A stretch of DNA of 60,757 bases. Source: DAOVRD01 sp964521715. Its GTDB lineage: Bacteria > Planctomycetota > Brocadiia > SM23-32. The translations under genes and the position numbers were made by a program. Below, piece after piece: positions 25,728-34,829 of this stretch. Within the stretch, counting starts at the first letter, position 1; each line of letters begins with the position of its first letter. The notes beneath the pieces were generated by a model. It saw only the letters and a list, made by a program, of their open reading frames with translations, was not told the origin of the DNA and made no database searches. Location: NCBI GenBank assembly GCA_964521715.1, contig CAZFSS010000024.1:1-60757 (forward strand). Direction: 5' to 3'.

Positions 25728-25757
25728 GGTATACCACAACTGCGGGCGGCCGGGCAA
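25728..25757 (-). promoter_or_regulatory. candidate promoter of the cobalamin operon
   Basis: Minus strand: TTGCCC (25757-25752), 18-bp spacer, TATACC (25733-25728). The riboswitch begins immediately downstream, which supports the site. Confidence 0.5.
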
Positions 25758-25843
25758 GTGCGCGTGGTCCGTTCCGGATGCCAACCGGGCCGCTTGACGG
25801 GTGAGCACCGCCCCCCGTTCTGCCGCTTGGCCGGCCCGGGCGG

Positions 25844-26677
25844 TTACATGGCCAGGATCTTGTCCATGGCCTTGCTGACCTTTTCAAGGCCCGCCGCATC
25901 GAGCTGGAAGAACTCGGCCACGCATGGGCCGTCGTAGCCGACGTTTCGCAGTCCCTCCATGACGGCCGGGAAGTTGACGTCGCCCTCCAGCAGGTCGCAG
26001 AAGCCGGTCATGGTCCTGACCTCGCGCTTGAAGTCTTTGAAATGCACGCAGCAGATGCGCTGCCGCAGGACCCTGATCCAGTCCTCCGCGTAGCCGAACG
26101 CGATCATGTTCCCCACGTCGAGATAGGCTCCGACGCCTTCGGACTTGAAGCTGTCCACGAAGTAGCGCATCTCCATCGGCGAGAGCAGCACCTGATTCCA
26201 GACGTTCTCGATGCCAAGCGTGACCCCCGTCTCTTCGGCCACGGGCACGAGGCGTCGGATGCCCTCCGTCATCCGCTCCCAGGCGACGTCATAGGGGATG
26301 TGATCGACCGATTCCCCCTCCAGGGGCGCCAGCTTCCCGGGCACGACCAGCAGCGCGTTCACGCCGAGCCAGGACGCGATGCGGAGGCTCTTGCCGACGA
26401 TCTCGACCCCTCTGGCCCGGACCTTCGGGTCCTCTGCCGACATGGGGAACTGCCAGCCCAGGCCGCTGGCGAGGCTCGATATCTCGATGCCTTCGGCGGA
26501 CGCCGTCTCGACAAGCTCGCCGCAGTCGTCCTCGGTGCTCTCGGGCGTGAGCAGCCCCTTGATGCCCACGGCCAGTTCGACGGCGTCGAAACCATGCTCC
26601 AGGGCTTCGCCGAAGAGCGAATCTGCCGCGCGGCTCTGGTTGTCCTTGAGGGCCCAGAGGCTAATGGACTTCAGCAT
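25844..26677 (-). CDS. sugar phosphate isomerase/epimerase family protein
   Basis: 277 residues with the xylose-isomerase-like TIM barrel (AP endonuclease 2 superfamily). Metal-binding residues are visible at the strand ends: GIENVWNQVLLSP, GAYLDVGNMIAFGY, CCVHFKDFKRE and CVAEFFQLD (Glu, Asp, His, Glu). Related enzymes act on inositol, hydroxypyruvate, tagatose or other sugars. No signal peptide. 3' neighbour of the cobalamin operon but oriented the same way and beyond its promoter, so independent. Upstream the HEAT-protein terminator (26703-26742) separates it from that gene. Confidence 0.87.
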   Translation of the reverse strand: MLKSISLWALKDNQSRAADSLFGEALEHGFDAVELAVGIKGLLTPESTEDDCGELVETASAEGIEISSLASGLGWQFPMSAEDPKVRARGVEIVGKSLRIASWLGVNALLVVPGKLAPLEGESVDHIPYDVAWERMTEGIRRLVPVAEETGVTLGIENVWNQVLLSPMEMRYFVDSFKSEGVGAYLDVGNMIAFGYAEDWIRVLRQRICCVHFKDFKREVRTMTGFCDLLEGDVNFPAVMEGLRNVGYDGPCVAEFFQLDAAGLEKVSKAMDKILAM

Positions 26678-26702
26678 CGGCCGGTCCTCCCCTGATGGTG
26701 TG

Positions 26703-26742
26703 AAAAAGGGCGGCGACGACTACGAATCGCCGGCCGCCCTTT
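26703..26742 (-). terminator. intrinsic terminator after the HEAT-repeat gene
   Basis: Minus strand: AAAGGGCGGC (26742-26733) pairs with GCCGCCCTTT (26714-26705) around an 18-base loop, and the RNA ends in a run of U (26707-26703). It lies 20 bp past the stop codon. Confidence 0.85.
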
Positions 26743-26761
26743 GAACTTGCGATCTGCCGCC

Positions 26762-29008
26762 TTATTGCTCGCCGAGCCCCTCCGTGCGCACCAGGAGCAG
26801 CAACTGCTCGGCATTCAGGCCCGCGGCGCCGAGCGCCTCGGCCGCCGCCTCCCTCACCTCCTGAACGTCCCCCGCCAGCGCTTGCTTCAGGACGGCCACC
26901 ACCTCGTCAGGCGCCTTGGCCTCAGACCTCTTGAGGAGGCCCGCCAGCGCGTCGCACGCGGCCACCTTGAGTCCGACGTCCTCCTCATCCGCCGCCACGC
27001 GGCTGAGGGGCACCAGCGCGGCGTCGGACCCGAACACCGCCAGGGCGGCGGTCGCGGCGGCCGTCACGCCGTCGCTGTAGCCGGCCAGCGCCGCGATCAG
27101 CGACGGCTCCAGCGCCTGCACGGGGTACACCGTGTTGAACGGAGACACGTTCGCCAGCGCCTGCGTCGCCCTCAGCACGCTCTGCTCTTCCTCTTCGGTG
27201 AAGGCGGAACGGCTCTGGGAGAGCACCTTCTCCTGGATGATGGGCGCCACCTTGGCGGCCCGCAGGTCATCGGGCGAGAGCACCTGGACGATCTGCGCGT
27301 ACTGCGTCAAGTCGGCGCTCGGCTCGGCCGGGCTCACCACGGCGTAGATCGGCGCCGCCTTGGTGCGCGCGTCCTGCGAGAGAAGCGCCATCACCTTTGC
27401 GAACATGGCGCCCCCCGCGTTGCCCGAGATGAAGACGATGTCGACCGACGGCTGAAGCGACAGGGCGAACTCGATGCGCTGATCGTCCACTTCGGTCGCG
27501 GTCGTCTCGATTCCTTGCTCGCGAAGCACTGTCTCAAGCGTGTTGCGAAGCTGGAAGTTATTCATGGCCACAAGGGCGTTCCTCGCGGTGCCGGCGCGGA
27601 GAGCCGCGCCCATCACCTGCATGACTTCGTCGGTCGCGCCGCACTCTCCGGTAGGGCAGGACTGCACCAGGACGATGGCCGCCGTGTAGCGGACGTCCCT
27701 GTCGCCGGACTTGAGGGCTGCGATGAGGGCGTCAGCCGCCACCTGACACGGAGGACGGGATCCCGCCGCTTCCAGCTTCGCGCCGAGGGACTTGACCAGG
27801 AACAGGCTTGCCGAACCGTCAGCCGCCCCAAGCGTGAGCTGCAATGCGCGGGCCAGCACGGTCGGGTCCATCAGCGCCAGCGTCACAGGCAACTGGGTGG
27901 AGAACTTGCCGGCCCGGTCGGCTGCGTCCTGCTTGAGCTGCGCCTCCGCCTCCTGCCCGCCGAACCGGATGTCGGCCGACTTGAAGTACTCGCACAGGGC
28001 CGACTGCCGCACCAGGGAGGCGGCCAGCAGCGCCTGAAGCTCAGGCTCGCCCGGCGCCATGGCAAGTCCGCTCAGCGCCGTCTCGGTGGCCATCCGCTGG
28101 TAGTAGAGGTACGCGGGAACCTGCTCGTAGGTGACCTTGTCCGCAAGCCGTGCGCCCGAGGCGTCCCACCGCCACACGTCCGCGCTCAGCCCGTAGGTGT
28201 AGCCGACGGCCGCCCTGTCCTCGCCGAGATAGGCCGTGCTGAGTTCGGCATGCTGCGCGGCCGCCGAACCGAGGGCAGACGCAGCCTGGCCGGTGATGCT
28301 CTCGAGCGCCTTCCCCGCCGCCTCCTTGGCTAGGGCCGAAGAGCCCTCCGCCTCCCAGAGGGCCATCAGGGCCGGCACGGCGCGCCGGTCGCCAATCTGG
28401 CCGAGGACGCCGGCCACGCGGCTCTGCAGAAGGCCGTCGTCGGAGCCCCGCAGCGTGCAGATCAGCGGCAGGCACGCGTCCCTTTGCAGGCCGGCCAGGA
28501 GCGATATCGCCCGCCCCGCCAGGACCTGCTGCTCCGGCGCGTCGAGGACCAGCAGGGGCAGCACGCAAGGCACGGCGTAGGGCCCGTGTCCGATCAGTGC
28601 CACGCGCGCTTTGCCGTAGACGACCAGATCATCCGACGAGAGATCCTGGATCAACTGGTCGGGGTTTTCGATCGTGCGCTGCTGCTCGCGCGCCGCGCGC
28701 AGCATCAGGTCCAACACCTTCTCGGCGTCGGGGCCGAGCTTGTCCTTCATCTCGACGAACTCATGGAGCTCCGCCATGTCGCGCATCTTCAGTGCGGTCT
28801 GCAAGCCGGGCTCCATCGCAAGGACGCTGTCGAAAGCCGCCCTTGCCTGCTCGTACTCTCCGGTCTGGTACAGAGTGATGCCTCGCTGGAATGCCTCCAG
28901 TATCTCTTGTTCGCTTCCCACCGCGGCGCGAGCCGTGCCCAGGACCCCGACGGAAAGCGCTGCGGCCACTGCAATCGCGATTCCCCACCGGTTAGTGCGC
29001 TCGGACAT
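26762..29008 (-). CDS. exported TPR/HEAT-repeat protein with receiver-like domain
   Basis: 748 residues from ATG 29008 (AAGGAG six bases upstream). A signal peptide (GIAIAVAAALSVGVLGTARAA) is followed by a TPR-like pair (about 33-70), HEAT repeats (about 130-245, with DRRAVPALMALWEAEGSSALAK), a middle helical region, more repeats (about 420-475), a receiver-like alpha/beta domain (475-595; ALVAMNNFQLRNTLETVLREQG then PSVDIVFISGN) in which the usual phospho-Asp is not at the expected place, and terminal HEAT repeats (about 630-740). Probably a periplasmic scaffold; no enzymatic role is apparent. Monocistronic with a clear terminator. Confidence 0.8.
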   Translation of the reverse strand: MSERTNRWGIAIAVAAALSVGVLGTARAAVGSEQEILEAFQRGITLYQTGEYEQARAAFDSVLAMEPGLQTALKMRDMAELHEFVEMKDKLGPDAEKVLDLMLRAAREQQRTIENPDQLIQDLSSDDLVVYGKARVALIGHGPYAVPCVLPLLVLDAPEQQVLAGRAISLLAGLQRDACLPLICTLRGSDDGLLQSRVAGVLGQIGDRRAVPALMALWEAEGSSALAKEAAGKALESITGQAASALGSAAAQHAELSTAYLGEDRAAVGYTYGLSADVWRWDASGARLADKVTYEQVPAYLYYQRMATETALSGLAMAPGEPELQALLAASLVRQSALCEYFKSADIRFGGQEAEAQLKQDAADRAGKFSTQLPVTLALMDPTVLARALQLTLGAADGSASLFLVKSLGAKLEAAGSRPPCQVAADALIAALKSGDRDVRYTAAIVLVQSCPTGECGATDEVMQVMGAALRAGTARNALVAMNNFQLRNTLETVLREQGIETTATEVDDQRIEFALSLQPSVDIVFISGNAGGAMFAKVMALLSQDARTKAAPIYAVVSPAEPSADLTQYAQIVQVLSPDDLRAAKVAPIIQEKVLSQSRSAFTEEEEQSVLRATQALANVSPFNTVYPVQALEPSLIAALAGYSDGVTAAATAALAVFGSDAALVPLSRVAADEEDVGLKVAACDALAGLLKRSEAKAPDEVVAVLKQALAGDVQEVREAAAEALGAAGLNAEQLLLLVRTEGLGEQ

Positions 29009-29087
29009 GTGTGACTCCTTCGCCATGAGGCATCAGACCTGCATTCCGGAAGATCCCTGTCGCTCCCAGCGGCGCTCGCCAGGCCCG

Positions 29088-30392
29088 TCAGAGGAACTCC
29101 CTCTCCGGCGCGACGAGGTCCTCATACGTCTCCCTGCGCCGGATGAGCCTGAACTCCCCGCCATGGACAAGCACCTCGGCGGCCCGTTGCCGCGCGTTGT
29201 AGTTCGAACTCATGCTGAAGCCATAGGCCCCCGCGTCGAAGACGGCCAGCAGGTCCCCCTGCTGCACGCGCGGGAGCGGACGATCCTTCGCCAGAAAATC
29301 GCCCGTCTCGCAGACGCCCCCGACCACGTCGACGACCTCCGTCGGGAAGCCCGCGATTTCGCCGTCGTCCGGCTCTATGACCTGCGGCATGCCACGCTCG
29401 CTGCATGCCGGCCATATTCGATGGAACGATCCGTACAGTGTCGGCCGGATCAGGTCCGTCATCGCCGCGTCACAGATGACGAAGCGTTTCCCGGCCGCCG
29501 TCTCCTTGCGGTAAAGCACCCGCGTCAGAAGCACTGCGCTGCTACCAGCTATGTACCGGCCGGGCTCAATGATAACCGCACAATCCAGATTTTCAAGATA
29601 AGGCCGGACCGCTGAGGCATATTCCTCCGGCTGCGTCACCTGCCCACCAGTATAGGAAATGCAGTAGCCGCCGCCCATGTTGACGTAGCTCAGCGTGCAT
29701 CCGGCGGCGCGCAGGCGCTCCGTCAGGTCCGCCAGCTTCGCCAGCGCCGCTGCGTACGGCTCGGGGCTCGGCACGGGAGAACCCAGGTGCACGTGCAACC
29801 CGCAGATTTGGACTCCCTCCCACTCCGCCGCCTGCCGGGCCAGCGCCTCTGCCCGGGCGACAGATATACCAAACTTGGTGTCCCCCTTGCCAGTGGCCGT
29901 CTTCTCGTGCGTGTGCGGATCGACGTCGGGGTTGATCCTCAGTGCCGCCCTCGCCCGGACGCCAAGCCGTCCGGCGATGCTGTTGATCTGCGCCAGCTCG
30001 CCGCGCGACTCGACGTCGAACATCAGGATGCCCGACCGCAGGGCATACTCGATCTCATCGGCACCCTTGCCCACGCCGGCGAACACGATCCTGCGGGGAT
30101 CGGCCCCGGCCGCCAGCGCGCGGTAGAGCTCTCCCCCGCTGACCACGTCGAACCCGCTGCCGGCCCCGGCCAGGAGCTTCAGGATGGACACGTTTCCGCA
30201 GGACTTCACCGAGAAGCACACGGTGGGGTCCCATCGGCCGAAGGCGTCCCGGATGCGCTCGTAGCGCGCGCCGAACATGCCGGCGCTGTAGACGTAGCAG
30301 GGAGTGCCGTGCGCGTCCGCGATGCGGGCCGCGGGAACGTCCTCGCAGTGCAGCTCGCCGTTGCGGTATTGGAAGGTCGTCTCGCTCGCCAA
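29088..30392 (-). CDS. lysA: diaminopimelate decarboxylase
   Basis: About 434 residues; PLP enzyme that makes L-lysine from meso-diaminopimelate. The PLP lysine lies in CFSVKSCGNVSIL; GDTKFGIS, HVHLGSPV, the phosphate-binding NMGGGY and IIEPGRYIAG follow; the second domain has CDAAMTDLIRPTLYGSFH, VVGGVCETGDFLAKDR and a C-terminal AGAYGFSMSSNYNARQR typical of LysA rather than ornithine or arginine decarboxylases. The start is uncertain: TTG 30392 places the N-terminus where the family begins, but there is no strong ribosome site; the open frame extends to 30491. Confidence 0.95.
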   Translation of the reverse strand: MASETTFQYRNGELHCEDVPAARIADAHGTPCYVYSAGMFGARYERIRDAFGRWDPTVCFSVKSCGNVSILKLLAGAGSGFDVVSGGELYRALAAGADPRRIVFAGVGKGADEIEYALRSGILMFDVESRGELAQINSIAGRLGVRARAALRINPDVDPHTHEKTATGKGDTKFGISVARAEALARQAAEWEGVQICGLHVHLGSPVPSPEPYAAALAKLADLTERLRAAGCTLSYVNMGGGYCISYTGGQVTQPEEYASAVRPYLENLDCAVIIEPGRYIAGSSAVLLTRVLYRKETAAGKRFVICDAAMTDLIRPTLYGSFHRIWPACSERGMPQVIEPDDGEIAGFPTEVVDVVGGVCETGDFLAKDRPLPRVQQGDLLAVFDAGAYGFSMSSNYNARQRAAEVLVHGGEFRLIRRRETYEDLVAPEREFL

Positions 30393-30563
30393 TGGACCGC
30401 TCGAGTCGGGTCGCAGAAGAAGTCTGACCGGGCCGAAGGCGCCGTTACGAGGTCTCGACGGCGTCCCCGACGGGCCTCCCCCGGACGCCACAAGGATACA
30501 CGAAACCTCTCTGAAGTCAACCTCCGGACGGCCGGCGCGGCTCCCGGCGGGACACGGGACCGC

Positions 30564-31943
30564 TCACTCGTGCGGCCGGCCTTTGCGGGGAGCCGTGCCC
30601 AGAAGCCCGATCGCCTCCGGCAGGTTCCTGACGGGGTGCACGCGATTGATGAGGCGCCCGGCGGCGCGCGCGTTGCCGGCGGGCACCGCGGCGCAGGTGA
30701 AGCCCAGCTTCGCGGCCTCCTTCAGGCGCTCCTCGATGCGGCTGACGGCCCGCACCTCGCCGCCGAGCCCGACTTCGCCCACAGCGACGGCCTCCGCGGG
30801 AAACGGCTGGTCCCGGAAGCTCGACGCCAGGGCGAGAACCAGGGGCAGATCGGCGGCCGGCTCGAGGACCCTCACGCCGCCGGCCACGTTAACGAAAGCG
30901 TCCGTCCGCCTCAGCTCCAGGCCCGCCTGGCGTTCGAGCACGGACACCATCATGCTGAAGCGGCGGTAGTCGACGCCCGTGGCCTTGCGCTCGGGCGTGG
31001 CATACGCGCCCGGCCCGACCAGGGCCTGTATCTCGACCAGAAGCGCCCGGCTGCCCTCCATCGTCGGCATGACGACGGATCCGGTCGCGGAGGCGTCCCG
31101 CTCGGCCAGGAACAGCTCGCTGGGGTTGCGCACCTCGCGCAGTCCGTCCCCCGTCATCTCGAAGACGCCGATCTCGTTGACGGCGCCGAAGCGATTCTTG
31201 GCCGCGCGCAGGATGCGCAGGGACTGGAACTGCTCGCTGTCGAAGTAAAGGACGGTGTCCACTAGGTGCTCGAGGGCGCGGGGGCCGGCGATCAGCCCCT
31301 GCTTCGTCACGTGCCCCACCAGGAAGAGGGCGCAGCCCGCCCTCTTGGCGGCCTCGGTGAGCGCGGTGGCGCATGTGCTGACCTGCCTGAGACTGCCCGG
31401 CGCAGAATCCAGGTCGTCCGCAACCACGCGCTGGATGGAGTCCACCACGGCCACCTGCGGGCATTCGGCGGCCAGCAGGGCGAGGATGCTCTCCACCGAA
31501 GTGTCGGCCGAGACCGCCAGCGAGGACTGGTCGAGCCCGATCCGCTCGGCCCGCATCTTGACCTGGCTCAGCGACTCTTCGCAGCTCACGTACAGGCAGA
31601 GCACGCCTCGGGCAGCCATGTTCCCGAGCGCCTGAAGCAGGATGGTGGACTTGCCGATCCCGGGCTCGCCCCCCAGCAGGACCGTGCTTCCGCACAGGAC
31701 ACCGCCCCCGAGGACGCGGTCGAACTCCGGCATGTCGGTGAGCAGGCGCGCCTGCCGCTGCACCTCGATCTCGTCCAGCCGCACTGACGGGGCGGCCGCG
31801 ACCTCCCCTGGCTCCCGCCCGGAAGGGGCGGCCCGAACCTGCTCCAGCGCGTTCCACTCCTGGCAGTTCGGGCAGCGCCCGCTCCAGCGGAAGAAGACCC
31901 CGCCGCACTCGCTGCAGACGTAAGTCGTATCCTTCTTGGCCAA
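30564..31943 (-). CDS. radA: DNA repair protein RadA (Sms)
   Basis: 459 residues from TTG 31943, with GGAGGG four bases upstream. N-terminal four-cysteine zinc finger (Cys10, Cys13, Cys24, Cys27), RecA-like ATPase with Walker A GEPGIGKST (92-100), Walker B VAVVDSIQ, the RadA-specific KNRFG motif (249-253), and a Lon-like C-terminal domain (AVGEVGLGGEVRAVSRIEERLKEA) that lacks protease activity. Acts in branch migration during recombination. The longer open frame upstream overlaps the kinase gene and is not used. Confidence 0.97.
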   Translation of the reverse strand: MAKKDTTYVCSECGGVFFRWSGRCPNCQEWNALEQVRAAPSGREPGEVAAAPSVRLDEIEVQRQARLLTDMPEFDRVLGGGVLCGSTVLLGGEPGIGKSTILLQALGNMAARGVLCLYVSCEESLSQVKMRAERIGLDQSSLAVSADTSVESILALLAAECPQVAVVDSIQRVVADDLDSAPGSLRQVSTCATALTEAAKRAGCALFLVGHVTKQGLIAGPRALEHLVDTVLYFDSEQFQSLRILRAAKNRFGAVNEIGVFEMTGDGLREVRNPSELFLAERDASATGSVVMPTMEGSRALLVEIQALVGPGAYATPERKATGVDYRRFSMMVSVLERQAGLELRRTDAFVNVAGGVRVLEPAADLPLVLALASSFRDQPFPAEAVAVGEVGLGGEVRAVSRIEERLKEAAKLGFTCAAVPAGNARAAGRLINRVHPVRNLPEAIGLLGTAPRKGRPHE

Positions 31944-31969
31944 CGCAGCCCTCCACCTTCGAGCGGCGC

Positions 31970-32899
31970 CTACGGGATGGGCTCGGCCGAGCGCAGGAAC
32001 TCCTCGACCTCCGGCCCGGTGGGTATGCCGGCGCGCCCGCCCAGCTCCCGGCACTTCAGGGCGGCCGTGGCCGCGGCGAACGGCATGATGCGCTCGAGGT
32101 CCCACCCGCGAGCCACGCCGAGGGCAAAGGCGCCGTGGAAGACGTCCCCGCACCCCGTGGTGTCGACCACCTGCACGCGATATGCCGGCTGATGCAGCGC
32201 ACCATTGTCCCACACGGCATAAGACCCGCGCGTTCCGGCCGTTACGATGGCCGCCTCTCCGGCGTGCGGCGCGATCTCCTCGAAGAGCGCCGCCGCCCCG
32301 CCGGCCATGTCCTCTGTGCCGTAGCGCTGCCGGCAGAACTCCAGCGGCACGATCGCATAGTCGCCCACGGCCAGCAGCTCGTCCGCGGGGCCGCCGTCCG
32401 CTTCCAGATCCATCGTGACGGGCACGCCGGCCGAGCGCGCCATTCGGCAGGCCTTGACGGCCGCCTGCGGCTCGAAGGCGTCCACGTGCAGGGCACGCGC
32501 CTGCCGGACGAGCTCTTCCGTCACGTGCGAAGGGTCCAGCTCCCTCCTGCCCTCGCGGGTGAAGAAGATCATCCGATGGCCCGTGGCGGGCTGGGCCACC
32601 ACGATGGCCTTGAGCACTGAGGCGCCCGGAACGCGGCGGACCAGGCCAGTCTCGACGCCCTCGCGCTCGAATTCGTCGGCGCAGAACTGCGAGAAGTAGT
32701 CGTCTCCGAGCACGCCCAGGTACGCGGCCCTGCCGCCGAGCCGGGCCACGGCCACGAGCGCCGTGGCCACCAGGCCGCCGCCCTGGATGCGCATCCGTGG
32801 CATCTGCACCTTCTCATCGGGCCCTGGAAGCCGGTCCACCTCCGCCACGATGTCGAAGCAGCAGCAACCGATGCCGAGCACGTCGTAGAGCTTGCTCAT
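31970..32899 (-). CDS. PfkB family carbohydrate kinase
   Basis: 309 residues from ATG 32899. Ribokinase-like fold: N-terminal GIGCCCFDIVAEV, the GGG-x-x-ATALVAVARLGG substrate loop, and the C-terminal signature DTTGCGDVFHGAFALGVA with the catalytic Asp in TGCGD. The sugar is not known; ribokinase, sulfofructose kinase and others share this layout. It lies 26 bp upstream of radA on the same strand and likely shares its transcript. Own promoter at 32936-32963. Confidence 0.9.
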   Translation of the reverse strand: MSKLYDVLGIGCCCFDIVAEVDRLPGPDEKVQMPRMRIQGGGLVATALVAVARLGGRAAYLGVLGDDYFSQFCADEFEREGVETGLVRRVPGASVLKAIVVAQPATGHRMIFFTREGRRELDPSHVTEELVRQARALHVDAFEPQAAVKACRMARSAGVPVTMDLEADGGPADELLAVGDYAIVPLEFCRQRYGTEDMAGGAAALFEEIAPHAGEAAIVTAGTRGSYAVWDNGALHQPAYRVQVVDTTGCGDVFHGAFALGVARGWDLERIMPFAAATAALKCRELGGRAGIPTGPEVEEFLRSAEPIP

Positions 32900-32935
32900 G
32901 TTAGGCCGGGTCCTGGCCAGGGGAAACGGCAGCGT

Positions 32936-32963
32936 ATCATAGCAGGCCCCGGGGCGATTGCAA
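32936..32963 (-). promoter_or_regulatory. candidate promoter for pfkB-family kinase and radA
   Basis: Minus strand: TTGCAA (32963-32958), 16-bp spacer, TATGAT (32941-32936), about 40 bp before the kinase start. Confidence 0.5.
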
Positions 32964-33050
32964 GAACGCGGGCGAGGGGCTTCCCTTTGGCCCGAGCGCT
33001 CTGGTAGAATGTCAGTGTGGGCATCCGAGAGGCCGCGAGGGGAGCAAGAA

Positions 33051-34751
33051 GTGCGAGGGAAGCTCAAGGCGGTCGTATTCGATCTGGACGACACCCTCTA
33101 CGACTGCACGGGGACTCTGCTGGAGGCGTCGCGGCGGCGGGCGGCCCAGGTGCTGATCGAGTCGGGCCTGCCGCTCACCGAGGAGCAGGCGCTTGAGTTG
33201 CAGCGCGACCTGGCCGAGCAGCGCGGAGCGCATTTCCTGGTTTTCGACGAGATAGCCAGGCGCTATGCACTCGACGACGAGGTCATCGAGAGGGCCTATC
33301 GCGCCTATAACAGCGACGCCGTGGGGGACATCGACCTGTTCGCCGACGTCATGCCGACCCTCAAGTTCCTGCGCAGCCAGGGGATCCTTTGCTTCCTGCT
33401 GACCAGCGGCATCCACAAGCGCCAGTCGGTCAAGGTGAGGAAGCTCGGCCTGGAGAAGGCGTTCGACGAGATCGCCATTATCGACGTCGACCGCGGCGAG
33501 CTCATGAGCGAGAGCCTGCGCTACCTCTTGGAGAAGTACCGCCTGCGTCCGGACGAAGCGTTGGTCGTGGGCGACCGTCCGCAGGAGGAGATCCGGATCG
33601 GCAACGACCTGGGCGCCACCACGGCGCAGTTGCTGCACGGGCGGTTCAGCACGTTTGAACCGCGTGACGAGCGCGAGCGGCCGGGCTACCGCATCTCGGG
33701 CGTCTTCCAGCTGCCCACCATCCTGCGCCTGCTGAACGTGGGCAAGCCGCCGGACTCGCTACGGATCGTCGCCATCGGCGGCGGCACGGGGCTGCCCATC
33801 GTGCTGGAGGGCTGCAAAACCTACTGCCGCGAGGTGACGGCGATCGTCACCGTGACCGACAGCGGGCGCTCCTCCGGGCGGCTGCGCGACGAGCTCGGCA
33901 TCCTGCCGCCGGGCGACGCGCGCAACTGCCTGGTGGCCCTCAGCGAATCCGGCCAGAGGGAACGCGTGCTGAACGAGCTGTTCCAGTACCGCTTCAGCCA
34001 GGGCTCCTTCGCCGGGATGAGCCTCGGCAACCTGGCCATCGCCGCCATGACGGACATCCAGGGCAGCTTCGAGCGCGGCATCCGGGTACTGAGCCAACTG
34101 CTGAACATCCGCGGAAAGGTGCTCCCGCCCACGCTGGAGGCCTGCCACATCTGCGCCGAGCTCCAGGACGGCACCACGCGCGACGGAGAGGTGAACGTGC
34201 GCCAGGTCGGCAAGCCCCGCATCGTCCGAGTCTACCTAAAGCCGGAAGCTCCGCCGGCCTACGACGAGGCCGTCCAGGCCATCCTGAGCGCCGACATCGT
34301 GGTGATCGGCCCGGGGAGCCTGTTCACCAGCGTCATCAGCAACCTGCTGGTGCCAGGAATCCGGGATGCACTGATCCGCACAGAAGCCCGGAAGGCCTTC
34401 GTCTGCAACATAGTCACCCAGCCGGGGCAGACGGACGGTTTTGCCGCTTCCGACCACCTGCGGGCCGTCCTTGAAGCCACCGGCAAGGACGCCGTCGATT
34501 ACGCGCTGGTCAACGTGCAGCGACCCTCCGACCAGGTCATGGGACCCTATCTCGCCGAGGGGGCCGCCTTCGTCGAACCTGACGATGCTCTGGGCGAGTT
34601 CAGCCTGCCGATCGTCAAAGCCCACCTGGCTGAGGACCTGGACACCACCCGGGTGCTCTGGGAGAAGCAGGACCTGCTCAGACATCATCCCGACAAGCTG
34701 GCCGACGCAATATGCCGCATCTACGCCGGCCTGAGCCCCGCCAGCCCGTAG
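33051..34751 (+). CDS. HAD hydrolase fused to YvcK/CofD-like protein
   Basis: 566 residues from GTG 33051, with GGGGAG about six bases upstream. Residues 5-225 are a HAD-IA hydrolase: motif I DLDDTLYD (nucleophile Asp11, acid Asp13), motif II Thr/Ser in LTSG, Lys in VRKLGLEK, motif IV VVGDRPQEE. Residues 237-566 are a complete YvcK/GluK-type protein: AIGGGTGLP, the DSGRSSGRLR loop, FAGMSLGNLAIAA, and VVIGPGSLFTSVISNLLV. YvcK proteins bind UDP-sugars and control cell-wall and central carbon metabolism. HAD and YvcK are normally separate genes; here the linker (about 225-236) is continuous, which suggests a sugar-phosphate or nucleotide substrate linked to YvcK control (inference). A weak promoter with TAGAAT at 33005-33010 precedes it. 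Confidence 0.9.
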   Translation: MRGKLKAVVFDLDDTLYDCTGTLLEASRRRAAQVLIESGLPLTEEQALELQRDLAEQRGAHFLVFDEIARRYALDDEVIERAYRAYNSDAVGDIDLFADVMPTLKFLRSQGILCFLLTSGIHKRQSVKVRKLGLEKAFDEIAIIDVDRGELMSESLRYLLEKYRLRPDEALVVGDRPQEEIRIGNDLGATTAQLLHGRFSTFEPRDERERPGYRISGVFQLPTILRLLNVGKPPDSLRIVAIGGGTGLPIVLEGCKTYCREVTAIVTVTDSGRSSGRLRDELGILPPGDARNCLVALSESGQRERVLNELFQYRFSQGSFAGMSLGNLAIAAMTDIQGSFERGIRVLSQLLNIRGKVLPPTLEACHICAELQDGTTRDGEVNVRQVGKPRIVRVYLKPEAPPAYDEAVQAILSADIVVIGPGSLFTSVISNLLVPGIRDALIRTEARKAFVCNIVTQPGQTDGFAASDHLRAVLEATGKDAVDYALVNVQRPSDQVMGPYLAEGAAFVEPDDALGEFSLPIVKAHLAEDLDTTRVLWEKQDLLRHHPDKLADAICRIYAGLSPASP

Positions 34752-34829
34752 CCTGCCGCCCCCCGCGCGACGAACCGCTCATCATGTCGAAGGGATTCGA
34801 CGAGGGAGAATGACCGGGCCGGCCCGGGC

